Shown here: positions 42,384 to 51,761 of the stretch, one piece after another
How the letters are laid out: each line of letters starts with the position of its first letter
How positions within the stretch are numbered: position 1 is the stretch's first letter
Assembly: GCA_030433355.1 (NCBI GenBank)
Contig: JAUIMG010000018.1
Coordinates: 1 to 56,000 of the forward strand
From: Bacteroidia bacterium
GTDB taxonomy: Bacteria; Bacteroidota; Bacteroidia; Flavobacteriales_E; Vicingaceae
DNA: 56,000 nt
Reading direction: 5' to 3'
Program-made: the position numbers and the translations under genes
Notes under the pieces: model-generated
Database searches by the model: none
The model's input: the letters and a program-made list of their open reading frames with translations, nothing else
Told to the model about the DNA's origin: nothing

Positions 42384-43405
42384 TGCAAGAAGAAGAAATT
42401 GATGATGAGTTGTTTGAGCATTATAATATTAAGGCTGACCCGGGGCAAGCTGTGCTGCGTATAGATAAATTCTTGAGTGATAGACTACCAAATTCTTCTA
42501 GAAGTAAGATACAGATTGCAGCTAGCTCTGGTAATATTTTAGTTAATGGAAATGAAGTAAAGGCAAATTATAAGGTAAAACCATTGGATGAGATTTCAAT
42601 TGTTATGCCTTATCCACCTAGAGAAACGGAACTTCTTCCTGAGGATATACCCTTAGATATTGTCTATGAAGACGATACCTTATTGGTACTAAACAAAGCT
42701 TCTGAGATGGTAGTTCACCCTGGTTATGGCAATTTTGATGGGACTCTAGTAAATGCTTTAATATATCATTTTCAGAATCTACCTGAAGCAGAGGGAAATG
42801 AAGGACGTCCAGGCTTGGTTCATCGTTTAGATAAAAACACTACAGGTATTATGGTTATCGCAAAAACAGAACATGCCTTAAGCCATTTAAGTAAACAGTT
42901 TTTTGAAAGAACTTCAGATAGGAGATACCAAGCTCTAGTCTGGGGTGATCTTAAGGAAGATGAAGGAGTTATTGAAGGGAATATATGGAGATCGGAGAAA
43001 AATAGAAAGGTGATGGATGTATTTCCTGAAGGTGATGTAGGGAAAACAGCTATCACTAATTATAAGGTTTTAAGAAGGTTTGGTTATGTTACTTTAGTGG
43101 AATATAAATTAGATACTGGTAGAACACATCAAATTAGGGTACATAGTAAATGGATTGGTCATCCTTTATTCAATGACCCAGAATATGGAGGTAATAAAAT
43201 TTTAAAGGGTACAAGCTTCTCCAAATACAAGCAATTTATTGAAAATTGTTTTAAGATACTACCTAGACAGGCCTTGCATGCTAAGACACTTTCTTTCTCG
43301 CATCCTAAAACAGGGGAATGGATGGAGTTTACATCGGATTTACCTGAGGATATGCAGACCGTTATTGATAAATGGGAGCGTTATACTTCTAATAGGGAAC
43401 TCTAA
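42383..43405 (+). CDS. RluA-family 23S rRNA pseudouridine synthase (RluD type)
   Basis: A 340-residue enzyme that makes pseudouridine in RNA. The N-terminal S4 domain covers about 24-75 (LRIDKFLSDRLPNSSRSKIQ), and the catalytic domain holds HRLDKNTTG with the catalytic Asp150, plus GRTHQIRVHSKWIGHPLFNDPEYGG. The S4-plus-RluA layout is that of RluD, which modifies helix 69 of 23S rRNA, but RluC-type targets are possible, so no symbol is given. The start overlaps the previous stop by one base. The stop overlaps the convergent lipoprotein gene by four bases. Confidence 0.93.
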   Translation: MQEEEIDDELFEHYNIKADPGQAVLRIDKFLSDRLPNSSRSKIQIAASSGNILVNGNEVKANYKVKPLDEISIVMPYPPRETELLPEDIPLDIVYEDDTLLVLNKASEMVVHPGYGNFDGTLVNALIYHFQNLPEAEGNEGRPGLVHRLDKNTTGIMVIAKTEHALSHLSKQFFERTSDRRYQALVWGDLKEDEGVIEGNIWRSEKNRKVMDVFPEGDVGKTAITNYKVLRRFGYVTLVEYKLDTGRTHQIRVHSKWIGHPLFNDPEYGGNKILKGTSFSKYKQFIENCFKILPRQALHAKTLSFSHPKTGEWMEFTSDLPEDMQTVIDKWERYTSNREL

Positions 43406-44211
43406 AGAGGAGAAATAAATTTTGCTAGCGTCTTTTTTTTGTCACTAAAAGTTAATGTGTCATTCTCTATACTGTAATAAAAGGTCTTTTTTAAAATATC
43501 GCTTAATTCATCATCAAAGTTGCTCTCAGGAGGACAATACATTTTTGTGCAAATACCGTTTTTTAGAAAAGCTATCTCTCCCTCAATAACAGAACGGAAA
43601 GTTATTTGACACCTATTGCAACCACCATAATATATTGCCCTTTCTTTAAAGTTTAAAAGTAAAAAAGCTTGAGCCTCATTTTTCTCTAAATCAAAAATGG
43701 AATCATGGATAGAGCTTAGCACCCAGTAGTTGTTTAATAAAGGACTCTTTTCTTCTTTATACAAATAGCTGTTTTCTTTCTCGAAATCTATATTAGTTCC
43801 AATACTTTCTTTTGTTATTTGGGCTACATCCTTCATGAATTTTATTTTTATACCGCTATTTTTTAAATCAATGATATTGTCAGATTCTGAAATAACAAAC
43901 TCTCCTATTTTAGTTGCTTGTTGTATATCTTTCTTATTCGGTGAAAATGTTTGCAAGCTATAGGTATTGTCTGCATTTAATTGAAGAGAGTACTCTGTAA
44001 GTTCATTGCTTTTTGTATTTAATACACCATTGTATTTTCCAATCCAATCTAAGGTAGCTGCAGCTGTATTTAGTGTGTCCATGTATTCTTCAATCGGATT
44101 GTTTATATCCTCTAAAGTATTAACTGCATCCTGCTTTGTTTTACATGCACTTATAAGGAATAGAAATAAACATGCAAGTATTAGTGTAAATTTTTGTTTT
44201 CTTGATATCAT
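43402..44211 (-). CDS. NlpE-like / META-domain lipoprotein
   Basis: A 269-residue lipoprotein (lipobox LISAC, Cys23). The first part (about 57-95, DWIGKYNGVLNTKSNELTEYSLQLNADNTYSLQ) matches the NlpE N-terminal domain, except that the usual CxxC pair is replaced by NTKS. The second part (about 159-269, NNYWVLSSIHDSIFDL, AIYYGGCNRCQITF, CTKMYCPPESNFDDELSDIL) resembles a META/HslJ-type domain with its Cys residues. NlpE in E. coli senses copper and surface contact through Cpx; without the CxxC pair that role is doubtful. Probably an envelope-stress protein, unproven. Confidence 0.72.
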   Translation of the reverse strand: MISRKQKFTLILACLFLFLISACKTKQDAVNTLEDINNPIEEYMDTLNTAAATLDWIGKYNGVLNTKSNELTEYSLQLNADNTYSLQTFSPNKKDIQQATKIGEFVISESDNIIDLKNSGIKIKFMKDVAQITKESIGTNIDFEKENSYLYKEEKSPLLNNYWVLSSIHDSIFDLEKNEAQAFLLLNFKERAIYYGGCNRCQITFRSVIEGEIAFLKNGICTKMYCPPESNFDDELSDILKKTFYYSIENDTLTFSDKKKTLAKFISPL

Positions 44212-44287
44212 GATTTAAAGATAAAACCTTTTAGGGATATTGAATTAATTAACAAATACTACTTTTATTTTTTTAAAAAGCTGAAAA

Positions 44288-45946
44288 ATGAAAATTAGAA
44301 TACTTTTAAGTCTTGGAATTTCAATGCTATTAGCGTGCCAAGGTGTTGAAAAACCCGAATCACAAACTTCCCAATCAAATGAATTAGTTGAATCTAAGTC
44401 AGAAATAGAGAAGAATTTAGAAAAATATGTTTCTGTGCCTTTAACTGCTGATTTATCTTCGCTTTCAGAAAATCAGAAGAAAATGATTCCAATTTTTATA
44501 GAGGTAGCTCAAATAATGGATGCTATTTTTTGGAAACAAGCTTATGGAGAGTCTAGTGTTCTGTTAAACTCTTTAGAAAGCGATTTAGAAAAGGAATTTG
44601 TAAAAATTAATTATGGCCCTTGGGATAGATTAGCAGGTAATACTCCTTTTATAGAAGGTGTGGGGGAGAAACCAGCTGGGGCTAATTTCTATCCTTCTGA
44701 TATGACAAAGGAAGAATTTGAGGCTGCGGAAATTGAAGATAAAACATCTTTATATACACTTATTAGAAGAGATTCTAATGGTAGCCTTTATTCTATTGCT
44801 TATAAAGATGCATTTAAATCGGACTTAGAAAAAGCTTCCGCTTTATTGAAACAAGCTGCAGAGTTAGCAGAGAATAAAAATTTAAAGAACTATTTGTTTA
44901 AGCGTGCTGAAGCATTCTTGACGGATGAATATATGGAAAGTGACCTTGCTTGGATGGACATGAAAATGAATCAATTGGATATAATTTGTGGTCCAATAGA
45001 AACCTATGAAGATCAATTATTTGGGTATAAAGCAGCTCATGAAGCTTATATTTTGGTAAAAGACATGGAATGGAGTAAAAGGCTTGATAAATATGCAAGT
45101 ATGTTACCTGAACTTCAAAGGAATTTACCTGTTGCCCAAGAGTATAAAGCAGAGAAGCCAGGGACAGACTCTCAGCTCGCAGCCTTTGATGTGATTTATT
45201 ATGCAGGAGATTGCAATTCTGGAAGCAAAACTATAGCAGTTAATCTGCCAAATGATGAGACAGTTCAATTGAAAAAAGGAACTAGAAGGTCTCAACTAAA
45301 GAATGCGATGAGAGCTAAGTTTGATAAAATCTTGCTTCCTATTTCAGAAGTCCTTATTGATTCCTCTCAAAGGCAGTATATTACTTTTGATGCTTTCTTT
45401 GCAAATACCATGTTTCATGAGGTTGCCCATGGTTTAGGAATAAAAAATACAGTTAACGGTAAAGGTTCTGTTAGAGAATCTCTAAAGGAACATGCTTCAG
45501 CATTGGAAGAAGGGAAAGCAGATATTTTAGGTTTGTATATGATAACCCAATTGCATGAAAAGGGAGAAATTGAGGGCGATATGAAAGAGTATTTTACCAC
45601 CTTTATGGCAAGTATTTTTAGATCTGTTAGGTTTGGAGCTTCTTCTGCACATGGAAAAGCCAATATGATCCGATTTAATTATTTTCTAGAACAAGGTGCT
45701 TTAAAAAGGAATGATAATGGTTATTACACCATTGATTATAATAATATGATTTCAGCAATGAATTCTTTAAGTTCAATAATCATCACTCTGCAAGGAAATG
45801 GGGATTATGAAAGTGTTGCTAATTTAGTTACAGAGAAAGCGAAGATAGAAGAAGTATTGAAATCTGATTTAGATCGATTAGCTGAACTTGGAATTCCTGT
45901 GGATGTCGTATTTGAGCAGGGAGTTGAAGTGTTGGGCTTAAATTAA
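44288..45946 (+). CDS. M49-like (dipeptidyl-peptidase III-related) zinc metallopeptidase lipoprotein
   Basis: A 552-residue protein with a lipoprotein signal (MLLAC, Cys17). The zinc site is HEVAHG: His377, Glu378, His381. The third ligand is probably in LEEGKADILGLYM (Glu407 or Glu408, with Asp412). This layout recalls the M49 (DPP III) family, but M49 proper has HExxxH whereas here it is HExxH. Bacteroidota relatives are often called Zn-dependent hydrolases. Cleavage of short peptides at the cell envelope is likely. Its stop interlocks with that of the convergent TonB-dependent receptor. Confidence 0.78.
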   Translation: MKIRILLSLGISMLLACQGVEKPESQTSQSNELVESKSEIEKNLEKYVSVPLTADLSSLSENQKKMIPIFIEVAQIMDAIFWKQAYGESSVLLNSLESDLEKEFVKINYGPWDRLAGNTPFIEGVGEKPAGANFYPSDMTKEEFEAAEIEDKTSLYTLIRRDSNGSLYSIAYKDAFKSDLEKASALLKQAAELAENKNLKNYLFKRAEAFLTDEYMESDLAWMDMKMNQLDIICGPIETYEDQLFGYKAAHEAYILVKDMEWSKRLDKYASMLPELQRNLPVAQEYKAEKPGTDSQLAAFDVIYYAGDCNSGSKTIAVNLPNDETVQLKKGTRRSQLKNAMRAKFDKILLPISEVLIDSSQRQYITFDAFFANTMFHEVAHGLGIKNTVNGKGSVRESLKEHASALEEGKADILGLYMITQLHEKGEIEGDMKEYFTTFMASIFRSVRFGASSAHGKANMIRFNYFLEQGALKRNDNGYYTIDYNNMISAMNSLSSIIITLQGNGDYESVANLVTEKAKIEEVLKSDLDRLAELGIPVDVVFEQGVEVLGLN

Positions 45947-48471
45947 AATTCTAATGTAAATCTAACATTCAATTGTCTTGAAGTAAGGAAGTTTGGAACA
46001 GCATACTGCCTGTTGGTTACATCGGTTACCCATAAATAGGATAGGGTATTGTTTCTTTGAAGAAGATTGAAAATATCTACACCTACCCAAATAGAGTTGA
46101 AATGGCGAAAAGGATTTTTTGGGCCAACTTTAGAGTTTTCACTTAACAATTGTTTAGAAAAACCTAAGTCAACTCTTATGTAAGGAGGTATTCTTAGGGT
46201 GTCTTTGTATCTTTCATTGGAAGGTGGACCAAATGGTAATCCACTGCCAAAAAAGAAAGTGAGATTCATTTTGTAGGTAGGGTTTTTAGGTAGATAATCT
46301 TGGAAGAATAAACTGAAGTTTACTCTTTGATCTGTTGGCCTGGGAATATAGCCTGGTTCAACTTCAATACTGTCGGTTGGTTGGTTGTTTACTGTAAATC
46401 CAGGAATAATCTTCTCCCCATCACTATTAAAATATTCTTTGTAGGAGTCATTCTCTATATCTTCAAAAACTTTCATAATTCCTAAATTGACCCAAGAATC
46501 TACACCTTTAACAAACTCCCCATTTACTTTTAAATCTGTTCCCACTGCATAAGCATTAGCAGAGTTTTCAGCATAATATCTTATCCTTAAATTATCTATT
46601 TCATAAGGGATAATGTTGTCCATTGCTTTGTAATAAGCTTCTCCTACAAACTTAAATGGTCTGCCCCAAGCTTTAAAGTTATAATCTGTTCCAACAACAA
46701 AATGTATAGATCTTTGAGCTTCAATGTCTTTATTTAGATTGCCATCAAAATCCCTTAATTCTCTATAAAAGGCAGGTTGATAGTAAACGCCTGTGCTAAA
46801 TCTAAAAAGGAAGTCTCTATTCCAATTCGGTTCCCACGCTATATTAAATCTTGGACTTATTACTGTTTCATTATTTAAATTCCAATAATTGGCTCTTAAA
46901 CCTGCAGTAAAACTGAATTTGTCTTCTGCTTCATTTTCCCATCTTAAGGTTCTTTGAAAGTAACCCATCAAACGACTGGAGTTGAGGGTATTACTTGCTT
47001 TAAATCGATTGAATAAGTTTAGCTCTATAGGCCTTTGAGGATTTTGGCCTGGTCTTGAAGGAGGTTGTGGGATGGAAAAGCCTGCAGAGTCAATTAAGTC
47101 CCATTCGCTTAATTCGTCTATTATTTGTTCATGTTGAATTTTAGCCCCCCATTCATAATTCCCATTAGCTTTTAAAAGCTTACCACGATGTTGTAGATTT
47201 AGAACAGTGGCTTCTAAATAATTTCTTGCATGATTTAGGTAAGAGCCAATACCTCTGTTGAAAGCTACGTCTCCAAAACTACTACTACTTAAATCTCTTT
47301 CTAATTCATCGATAAAATACTGTCCTAAAATATCAAAGGTTTCTCTCTCAAAAGAGCGGTAACCAGAGGCAATCAGCTTTAATTCTAACTTGTTATTTGG
47401 TTTATAGGTATTGGTAATAGCCCCAAACCAGGTTTCATAATCTGTTACTTCTTGTCCTTCAAAGAAAATGGTTAGTCTTAAAGCTTGCTGAATAGTTCCA
47501 AAATTTGTTTCCCTGGTTTCTGGAATAAACTCATATCTATTTCTAGCATAATTACCTAAAAAACCAATCTCCCATTTATCGCTAATATCATAAGTTAAAT
47601 AGGTTTGTACATCTGCAAACACCGGTCTGTAATCACCATCTGTCTCTAGGCTGCCTAATACATACTGATTGCTCCTGTATCTAACTCCAGTTATGTGTGT
47701 AAGTCTTTTGTCTAATCCAGTTCCCGCCAAACTAATAGTTCCGCCAAGTAAACTAGCTGTGACGGAGCCACTAAATTCTGTTGGTTCTTTGTATCCTACT
47801 GCTAAAACAGATGACATCTTGTCTCCATATCTACTTTCAAAGCCACCTGCTGAGAAGTTAATGTTATCTACTAAATCCGGATTAATAAAGCTTAAGCCTT
47901 CCTGATTTCCACTCCGAATCAAAAAGGGTCTGTAAATTTCAATATCATTTACATACACTAAGTTTTCATCAAAATTTCCGCCTCTAACATTATATTGAGA
48001 GGTTAATTCATTGTTGGAGGAAACACCGGGCAATGTTTTGATAACCTGTTCAAAGTTTCCTGATGGATTGGGAATATACTTTATATCTTTAGGGTCAATA
48101 GTTTCCATGGTATTGTCCCTATTTTTTTCTTCCTCAATTTCTACAGTATTTAAATCATACTGCGCGCTTTTTAAATTTATTTTAAAGCTCTTTATTTCAT
48201 TTTTTTTAAAAAATAGTTTGTATTGCTTGCTTTCATAACTAAGGTGAGTGATAGAAATGGTAATTTCTTTTTCTGCAGGTACGTCTAATGAAAATTCACC
48301 TCTTTTGTCAGAAATGGTCCCTCCTTGGATTCCTTCCACAGATACATTGGCTCCCTCTATACCTTTTTTATTCTCATCTATTATTTTGCCTTTGAAAAGT
48401 CCCTCAGATTGAGAAAAAAGAAAAACAGGGAATGCCCAAACTAAAAGAAAAAAAATGGGTTTTATATGCAC
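45943..48471 (-). CDS. TonB-dependent receptor with carboxypeptidase-like regulatory domain
   Basis: The GTG at 48471 was chosen because it begins directly a signal peptide (HIKPIFFLLVWAFPVFLFSQ); an upstream ATG would put 26 unrelated residues before it and reach into the NUDIX gene's promoter. The 842-residue outer-membrane receptor has an N-terminal carboxypeptidase-D-like domain (LFKGKIIDENKKGIEGANVSVEG), a plug domain (IEEEKNRDNTMETIDPKDI; VSSNNELTSQYNVRGGNFDENLVYVNDIEI) and a 22-strand barrel ending in Phe (LNVRFTLEF). Substrate unknown; no SusD-like partner is adjacent. It diverges from a NUDIX gene with 68 bp between the starts. Confidence 0.88.
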   Translation of the reverse strand: MHIKPIFFLLVWAFPVFLFSQSEGLFKGKIIDENKKGIEGANVSVEGIQGGTISDKRGEFSLDVPAEKEITISITHLSYESKQYKLFFKKNEIKSFKINLKSAQYDLNTVEIEEEKNRDNTMETIDPKDIKYIPNPSGNFEQVIKTLPGVSSNNELTSQYNVRGGNFDENLVYVNDIEIYRPFLIRSGNQEGLSFINPDLVDNINFSAGGFESRYGDKMSSVLAVGYKEPTEFSGSVTASLLGGTISLAGTGLDKRLTHITGVRYRSNQYVLGSLETDGDYRPVFADVQTYLTYDISDKWEIGFLGNYARNRYEFIPETRETNFGTIQQALRLTIFFEGQEVTDYETWFGAITNTYKPNNKLELKLIASGYRSFERETFDILGQYFIDELERDLSSSSFGDVAFNRGIGSYLNHARNYLEATVLNLQHRGKLLKANGNYEWGAKIQHEQIIDELSEWDLIDSAGFSIPQPPSRPGQNPQRPIELNLFNRFKASNTLNSSRLMGYFQRTLRWENEAEDKFSFTAGLRANYWNLNNETVISPRFNIAWEPNWNRDFLFRFSTGVYYQPAFYRELRDFDGNLNKDIEAQRSIHFVVGTDYNFKAWGRPFKFVGEAYYKAMDNIIPYEIDNLRIRYYAENSANAYAVGTDLKVNGEFVKGVDSWVNLGIMKVFEDIENDSYKEYFNSDGEKIIPGFTVNNQPTDSIEVEPGYIPRPTDQRVNFSLFFQDYLPKNPTYKMNLTFFFGSGLPFGPPSNERYKDTLRIPPYIRVDLGFSKQLLSENSKVGPKNPFRHFNSIWVGVDIFNLLQRNNTLSYLWVTDVTNRQYAVPNFLTSRQLNVRFTLEF

Positions 48472-48539
48472 GGCGTCAAAAGTAGTAAAATTGTATATGG
48501 CTAGACTAGGACAAACGCTATGAATGCTAATTATTGTAT

Positions 48540-48998
48540 ATGAGTTCAAAAGAAAAGAAGTTTAATTTAAGAGTATATGGTCTGTTAATTAATTCTAAAG
48601 GAGAGGTTTTGTTATCAAAAGAGCACAAAAGTGATTTCAATTTTATCAAGTTTCCAGGAGGAGGATTGGAATGGGGGGAGGGGATTGCAGATTGTCTAAA
48701 GCGCGAGTTTAAAGAGGAGTTAGGCATTCAAATAGAAGTTGAGGAACACTTTTATACTACTGATTTTTTTCAAGAATCAGTTTTCGATATAAGCGATCAA
48801 TTAATAAGCATATACTATTTAGTAAAATCAGATCATACCAATTCTATTGAAAATGGAAGAATGAGTATTGATAAAAAAGCGCCGAATGACTTTTTTATAT
48901 GGAAGAGTATTAAAGAAGTTGAAAGGGATTATGTTACTTTCCCTATTGATAGATTAGTGCTTGGTAAATTGAAAACTTACTTAAGCGTTGAGGTATAA
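48540..48998 (+). CDS. NUDIX hydrolase
   Basis: A 152-residue enzyme that cleaves a nucleoside diphosphate linked to another group. The NUDIX box is complete: Gly41, Glu47, and RxEFKEELGI with Arg55-Glu56, Glu59, Glu60, Gly62. The ATG at 48540 was chosen over an upstream TTG. The substrate cannot be told. It is divergent from the TonB-dependent receptor; its 3' end overlaps the convergent M16 peptidase gene by 22 bp. Confidence 0.88.
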   Translation: MSSKEKKFNLRVYGLLINSKGEVLLSKEHKSDFNFIKFPGGGLEWGEGIADCLKREFKEELGIQIEVEEHFYTTDFFQESVFDISDQLISIYYLVKSDHTNSIENGRMSIDKKAPNDFFIWKSIKEVERDYVTFPIDRLVLGKLKTYLSVEV

Positions 48999-50224
48999 TA
49001 AAGGTATTGTAGTCGATTAATATCTAAAGATTCATTTGCTACTTCTAATAAATCATTTTCACTCACGGCATCTATACTAGATAAAATATCTTCAATACTA
49101 TCTATCCTATTTTTAAATAACAAACTTTTAGCATTAGAGAGAAGTATATTTGTATTGCTTTCCCTTCCTAAGGCTAATTGACCTTTTAGCTGTTGCTTAT
49201 ATTGATGAATCTTGTTGCTGCTCAACTTTTTATCTCTTAGCTGTTTTAATTCTTTTAGAACAGCTTGTACAGACTTGTCTATATATTTCTGATCTGCCGC
49301 TAAGTAAATACTAAATAAGCCTGAGTCAGAGTATGTTGCATAATTTGATTCTATAGTATATGTATAACCATACTTTTCCCTAACCTTTAGGTTTAAAATA
49401 CTATTCATAGCAGGTCCACCTAATATATTGTTGAGTAGAATAAATGGAATTCTCTTTTTATCATGAAGACCATAAGCTGTATTCCCAATTATACAATGTG
49501 TTTGATATGTGGGCTTGGGCACCTTAATCGTTTGAACTTTGTCTGAATTAAATCCTATTCTTTTTGTATTAACTATAGAAGATGACTTACTATCCGTAAT
49601 TCTTTTTTCAAGAATTTTTTTGAGCTTTTTCGATGAAATATTACCAACACTTGCAAAAACCATATTAGATGGTTGATACATTCTTTGTGTAAATGAAAAA
49701 AGCTGCTCTCTTTTAAGTTGCCTAATACTTTCTTCAGTGCCCAATATACCATTACCTAATTTATGGCCTTTAAATACTTGACTTTCAAAATCATCATAAA
49801 TTTGATCAGAGGGGCTATCCAAGTATACTTTAATCTCATCAATTACAACTTCTTTTTCTTTATTTAATTCTTTTTCTGGAAACTCACTATGAAATAGAAT
49901 GTCATTTAAAAGCTCTATAGCTCTATCATAATACTCAGAAAGAAAGGAAGAATAGAAGCAAGTAATTTCTTTTGTAGTGTAGGCATCTATTTCGCCACCA
50001 ACACTATCCATTCTATTTAAAATGTGATACGACTTTCGGTTTTTTGTACCCTTAAATAGGGCATGCTCAATAAAATGTGCAATTCCATGTTCATCTTTTT
50101 CCTCGTCTCTAGTTCCTGCATTTATTATAAATGCACAATGAGAAACGGGTCTATCTGTTACTTTATGGGCTACTCTAAGACCATTGCTTAAAGTAAAAAG
50201 ATCTAAGTCGTTAACTTCTTTCAT
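48977..50224 (-). CDS. M16-family zinc metallopeptidase (pitrilysin type)
   Basis: The ATG at 50224 (MKEVNDLDLFTLSNGLRVAHK) was chosen over an in-frame TTG nine bases upstream. The single-chain M16 protein is 415 residues long with the inverted zinc motif HFIEH (His50, Glu53, His54 by this start) and the glutamate-bearing EKEVVIDEIKVYLDSP stretch. Such proteins often pair with a second, inactive chain, but here the neighbour is a lytic transglycosylase. It follows that gene by 18 bp on the same strand, so they are probably cotranscribed. Role: peptide or precursor-protein cleavage, target unknown. Confidence 0.9.
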   Translation of the reverse strand: MKEVNDLDLFTLSNGLRVAHKVTDRPVSHCAFIINAGTRDEEKDEHGIAHFIEHALFKGTKNRKSYHILNRMDSVGGEIDAYTTKEITCFYSSFLSEYYDRAIELLNDILFHSEFPEKELNKEKEVVIDEIKVYLDSPSDQIYDDFESQVFKGHKLGNGILGTEESIRQLKREQLFSFTQRMYQPSNMVFASVGNISSKKLKKILEKRITDSKSSSIVNTKRIGFNSDKVQTIKVPKPTYQTHCIIGNTAYGLHDKKRIPFILLNNILGGPAMNSILNLKVREKYGYTYTIESNYATYSDSGLFSIYLAADQKYIDKSVQAVLKELKQLRDKKLSSNKIHQYKQQLKGQLALGRESNTNILLSNAKSLLFKNRIDSIEDILSSIDAVSENDLLEVANESLDINRLQYLYYTSTLK

Positions 50225-50242
50225 GGAGGGCAAAAGTACACC

Positions 50243-51682
50243 CTAAGTCATCCAATTATCCGTTATATTCCGATAGTTTTTAAATCTTTCGAAGATTTCT
50301 TCTACATAATTATATGGTTCTGACCCTCTGCAATAGCCATAGTGAACTACGTCGTCTTTGTAGTATTTAGGTTTAGATTTATTTAATAGCATATTTGCTA
50401 CATTTTTATCCCAAACTTGTTTATCTAATCCATACTTAGTGGCCAAGCGCATTGCATCGAAGACATGACCTATACCCACATTATATGCAGCTAATGTGAA
50501 CTTAATTCTCTCCCTTTCATTTGGAATGCTATCTCTTAGCTGATCATCAATCCATTCTAAATATTTAATTCCAGTTTTAATATTTTGTTCTGCAGAGTGA
50601 ATAGAGTCTAAACCAAACTCTTCCGCTGTAGTGGGCATTAATTGCATTAGTCCTGTTGCTCCCGTCCATGAAGAGGCTTCAGGATTAAATTTAGATTCTT
50701 GGTAAATTAAAGAAGTTACAAGTCTCCAATCCCAGTTTATTCTTTTTGATTCTTTTCTGATTAGTTCATCGTAGGGACTTAACTGACCACTTTTACTAGT
50801 AAATAAATCACTACTTAATCTATTCGTATATAATTTTGTATTTCCAAAATATTTCAAATAAATCATTCTAAATTCTAGTGTTTGTTTGAATGACTCTAAC
50901 CAATCGTTGATAGCAATTAATAACTTAGGTGACTCTTTTCTTACTGCCCATGCCATTCTTTGGCCTAAGCTAATAGGCACTTCGGTATTGATATTCTTGT
51001 AATAACTTTTGTTTATTCTAGCAACATGCTCATCCGCTATGGTGAAATCAATTTCACCTTTTGAAACAGACTCTATCATTTGCTCAACCGTTAATTCGCC
51101 TGAAACTTCTTTAATGGCTATATCTCCGCCAATTTCATCAGAAAGGTTTTTTAATCTCCTATAAAAAGAGGATGACTTTCTAACATGAACTTCTCTTCCT
51201 ATTAAATCAGCAGGATCATCAATTAAAATTTTTCCTTGCCTTATATCTTCTTTGTTTAATTGTCGTTGAACTAATACTTGCCTACTGGTTATTATTGAAT
51301 TTGAAAAAGAAACTTTATTGGTTCTTTCTCTCGTAACAGTAAGGTTTGATGCAATTAAATCGCCTTCACAATTAGTTAGTTTATCTATTATTTGATCAAG
51401 GTTTTTTATTGGTATTACTTCTAAGTTCACTTCAATATGTTCGCAAAATTTTTTAAGTAAATCATACTCAAAGCCCATAGGCTGACCTTTATAAATAAAA
51501 TAGCTAGTAGAACTGTTGTCTACCAGAGCCTTCAATATTCCCTTCTCTTTTATTTCTTCAAGGTCATTTATTTCAATTAGATTACCGGTAGATTGGTTAT
51601 CATTATCTATTGGTTTCTTACAAGAAAAGAATAGAAGTAATATTAGGACAGTAGTCCAGCGATATGTTATCTCTTTAAACAT
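50243..51682 (-). CDS. MltF-like lytic transglycosylase with substrate-binding domain
   Basis: A 479-residue lipoprotein (Cys21 in LLLFFSC). The first part (about 45-275) is a periplasmic solute-binding-type domain (GILKALVDNSSTSYFIYKGQPMGFEYDLLKKF; LIASNLTVTRER). The second is a SLT-type lysozyme-like domain with the catalytic glutamate at Glu329 (SLIYQESKFNPEASSWTGATGLMQLMPTTAEEFG, shown here in part as ESKFNPEASS). This domain order is that of E. coli MltF, which cuts peptidoglycan between MurNAc and GlcNAc to make anhydro ends. It is the first gene of the pair with the M16 peptidase and is divergent from the WG-repeat gene. Confidence 0.92.
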   Translation of the reverse strand: MFKEITYRWTTVLILLLFFSCKKPIDNDNQSTGNLIEINDLEEIKEKGILKALVDNSSTSYFIYKGQPMGFEYDLLKKFCEHIEVNLEVIPIKNLDQIIDKLTNCEGDLIASNLTVTRERTNKVSFSNSIITSRQVLVQRQLNKEDIRQGKILIDDPADLIGREVHVRKSSSFYRRLKNLSDEIGGDIAIKEVSGELTVEQMIESVSKGEIDFTIADEHVARINKSYYKNINTEVPISLGQRMAWAVRKESPKLLIAINDWLESFKQTLEFRMIYLKYFGNTKLYTNRLSSDLFTSKSGQLSPYDELIRKESKRINWDWRLVTSLIYQESKFNPEASSWTGATGLMQLMPTTAEEFGLDSIHSAEQNIKTGIKYLEWIDDQLRDSIPNERERIKFTLAAYNVGIGHVFDAMRLATKYGLDKQVWDKNVANMLLNKSKPKYYKDDVVHYGYCRGSEPYNYVEEIFERFKNYRNITDNWMT

Positions 51683-51761
51683 AAAACTGTTGAGAGTACA
51701 TTAGACGAAAAAAAAATCAAAAGGTTTTCTTTATCTAAATTTGAGCTCTATGGGTAATATC

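Noticed and set aside
47669-47905. A 78-residue plus-strand frame inside the TonB-dependent receptor
   Set aside because: It is antisense to the conserved plug region, with no family likeness.
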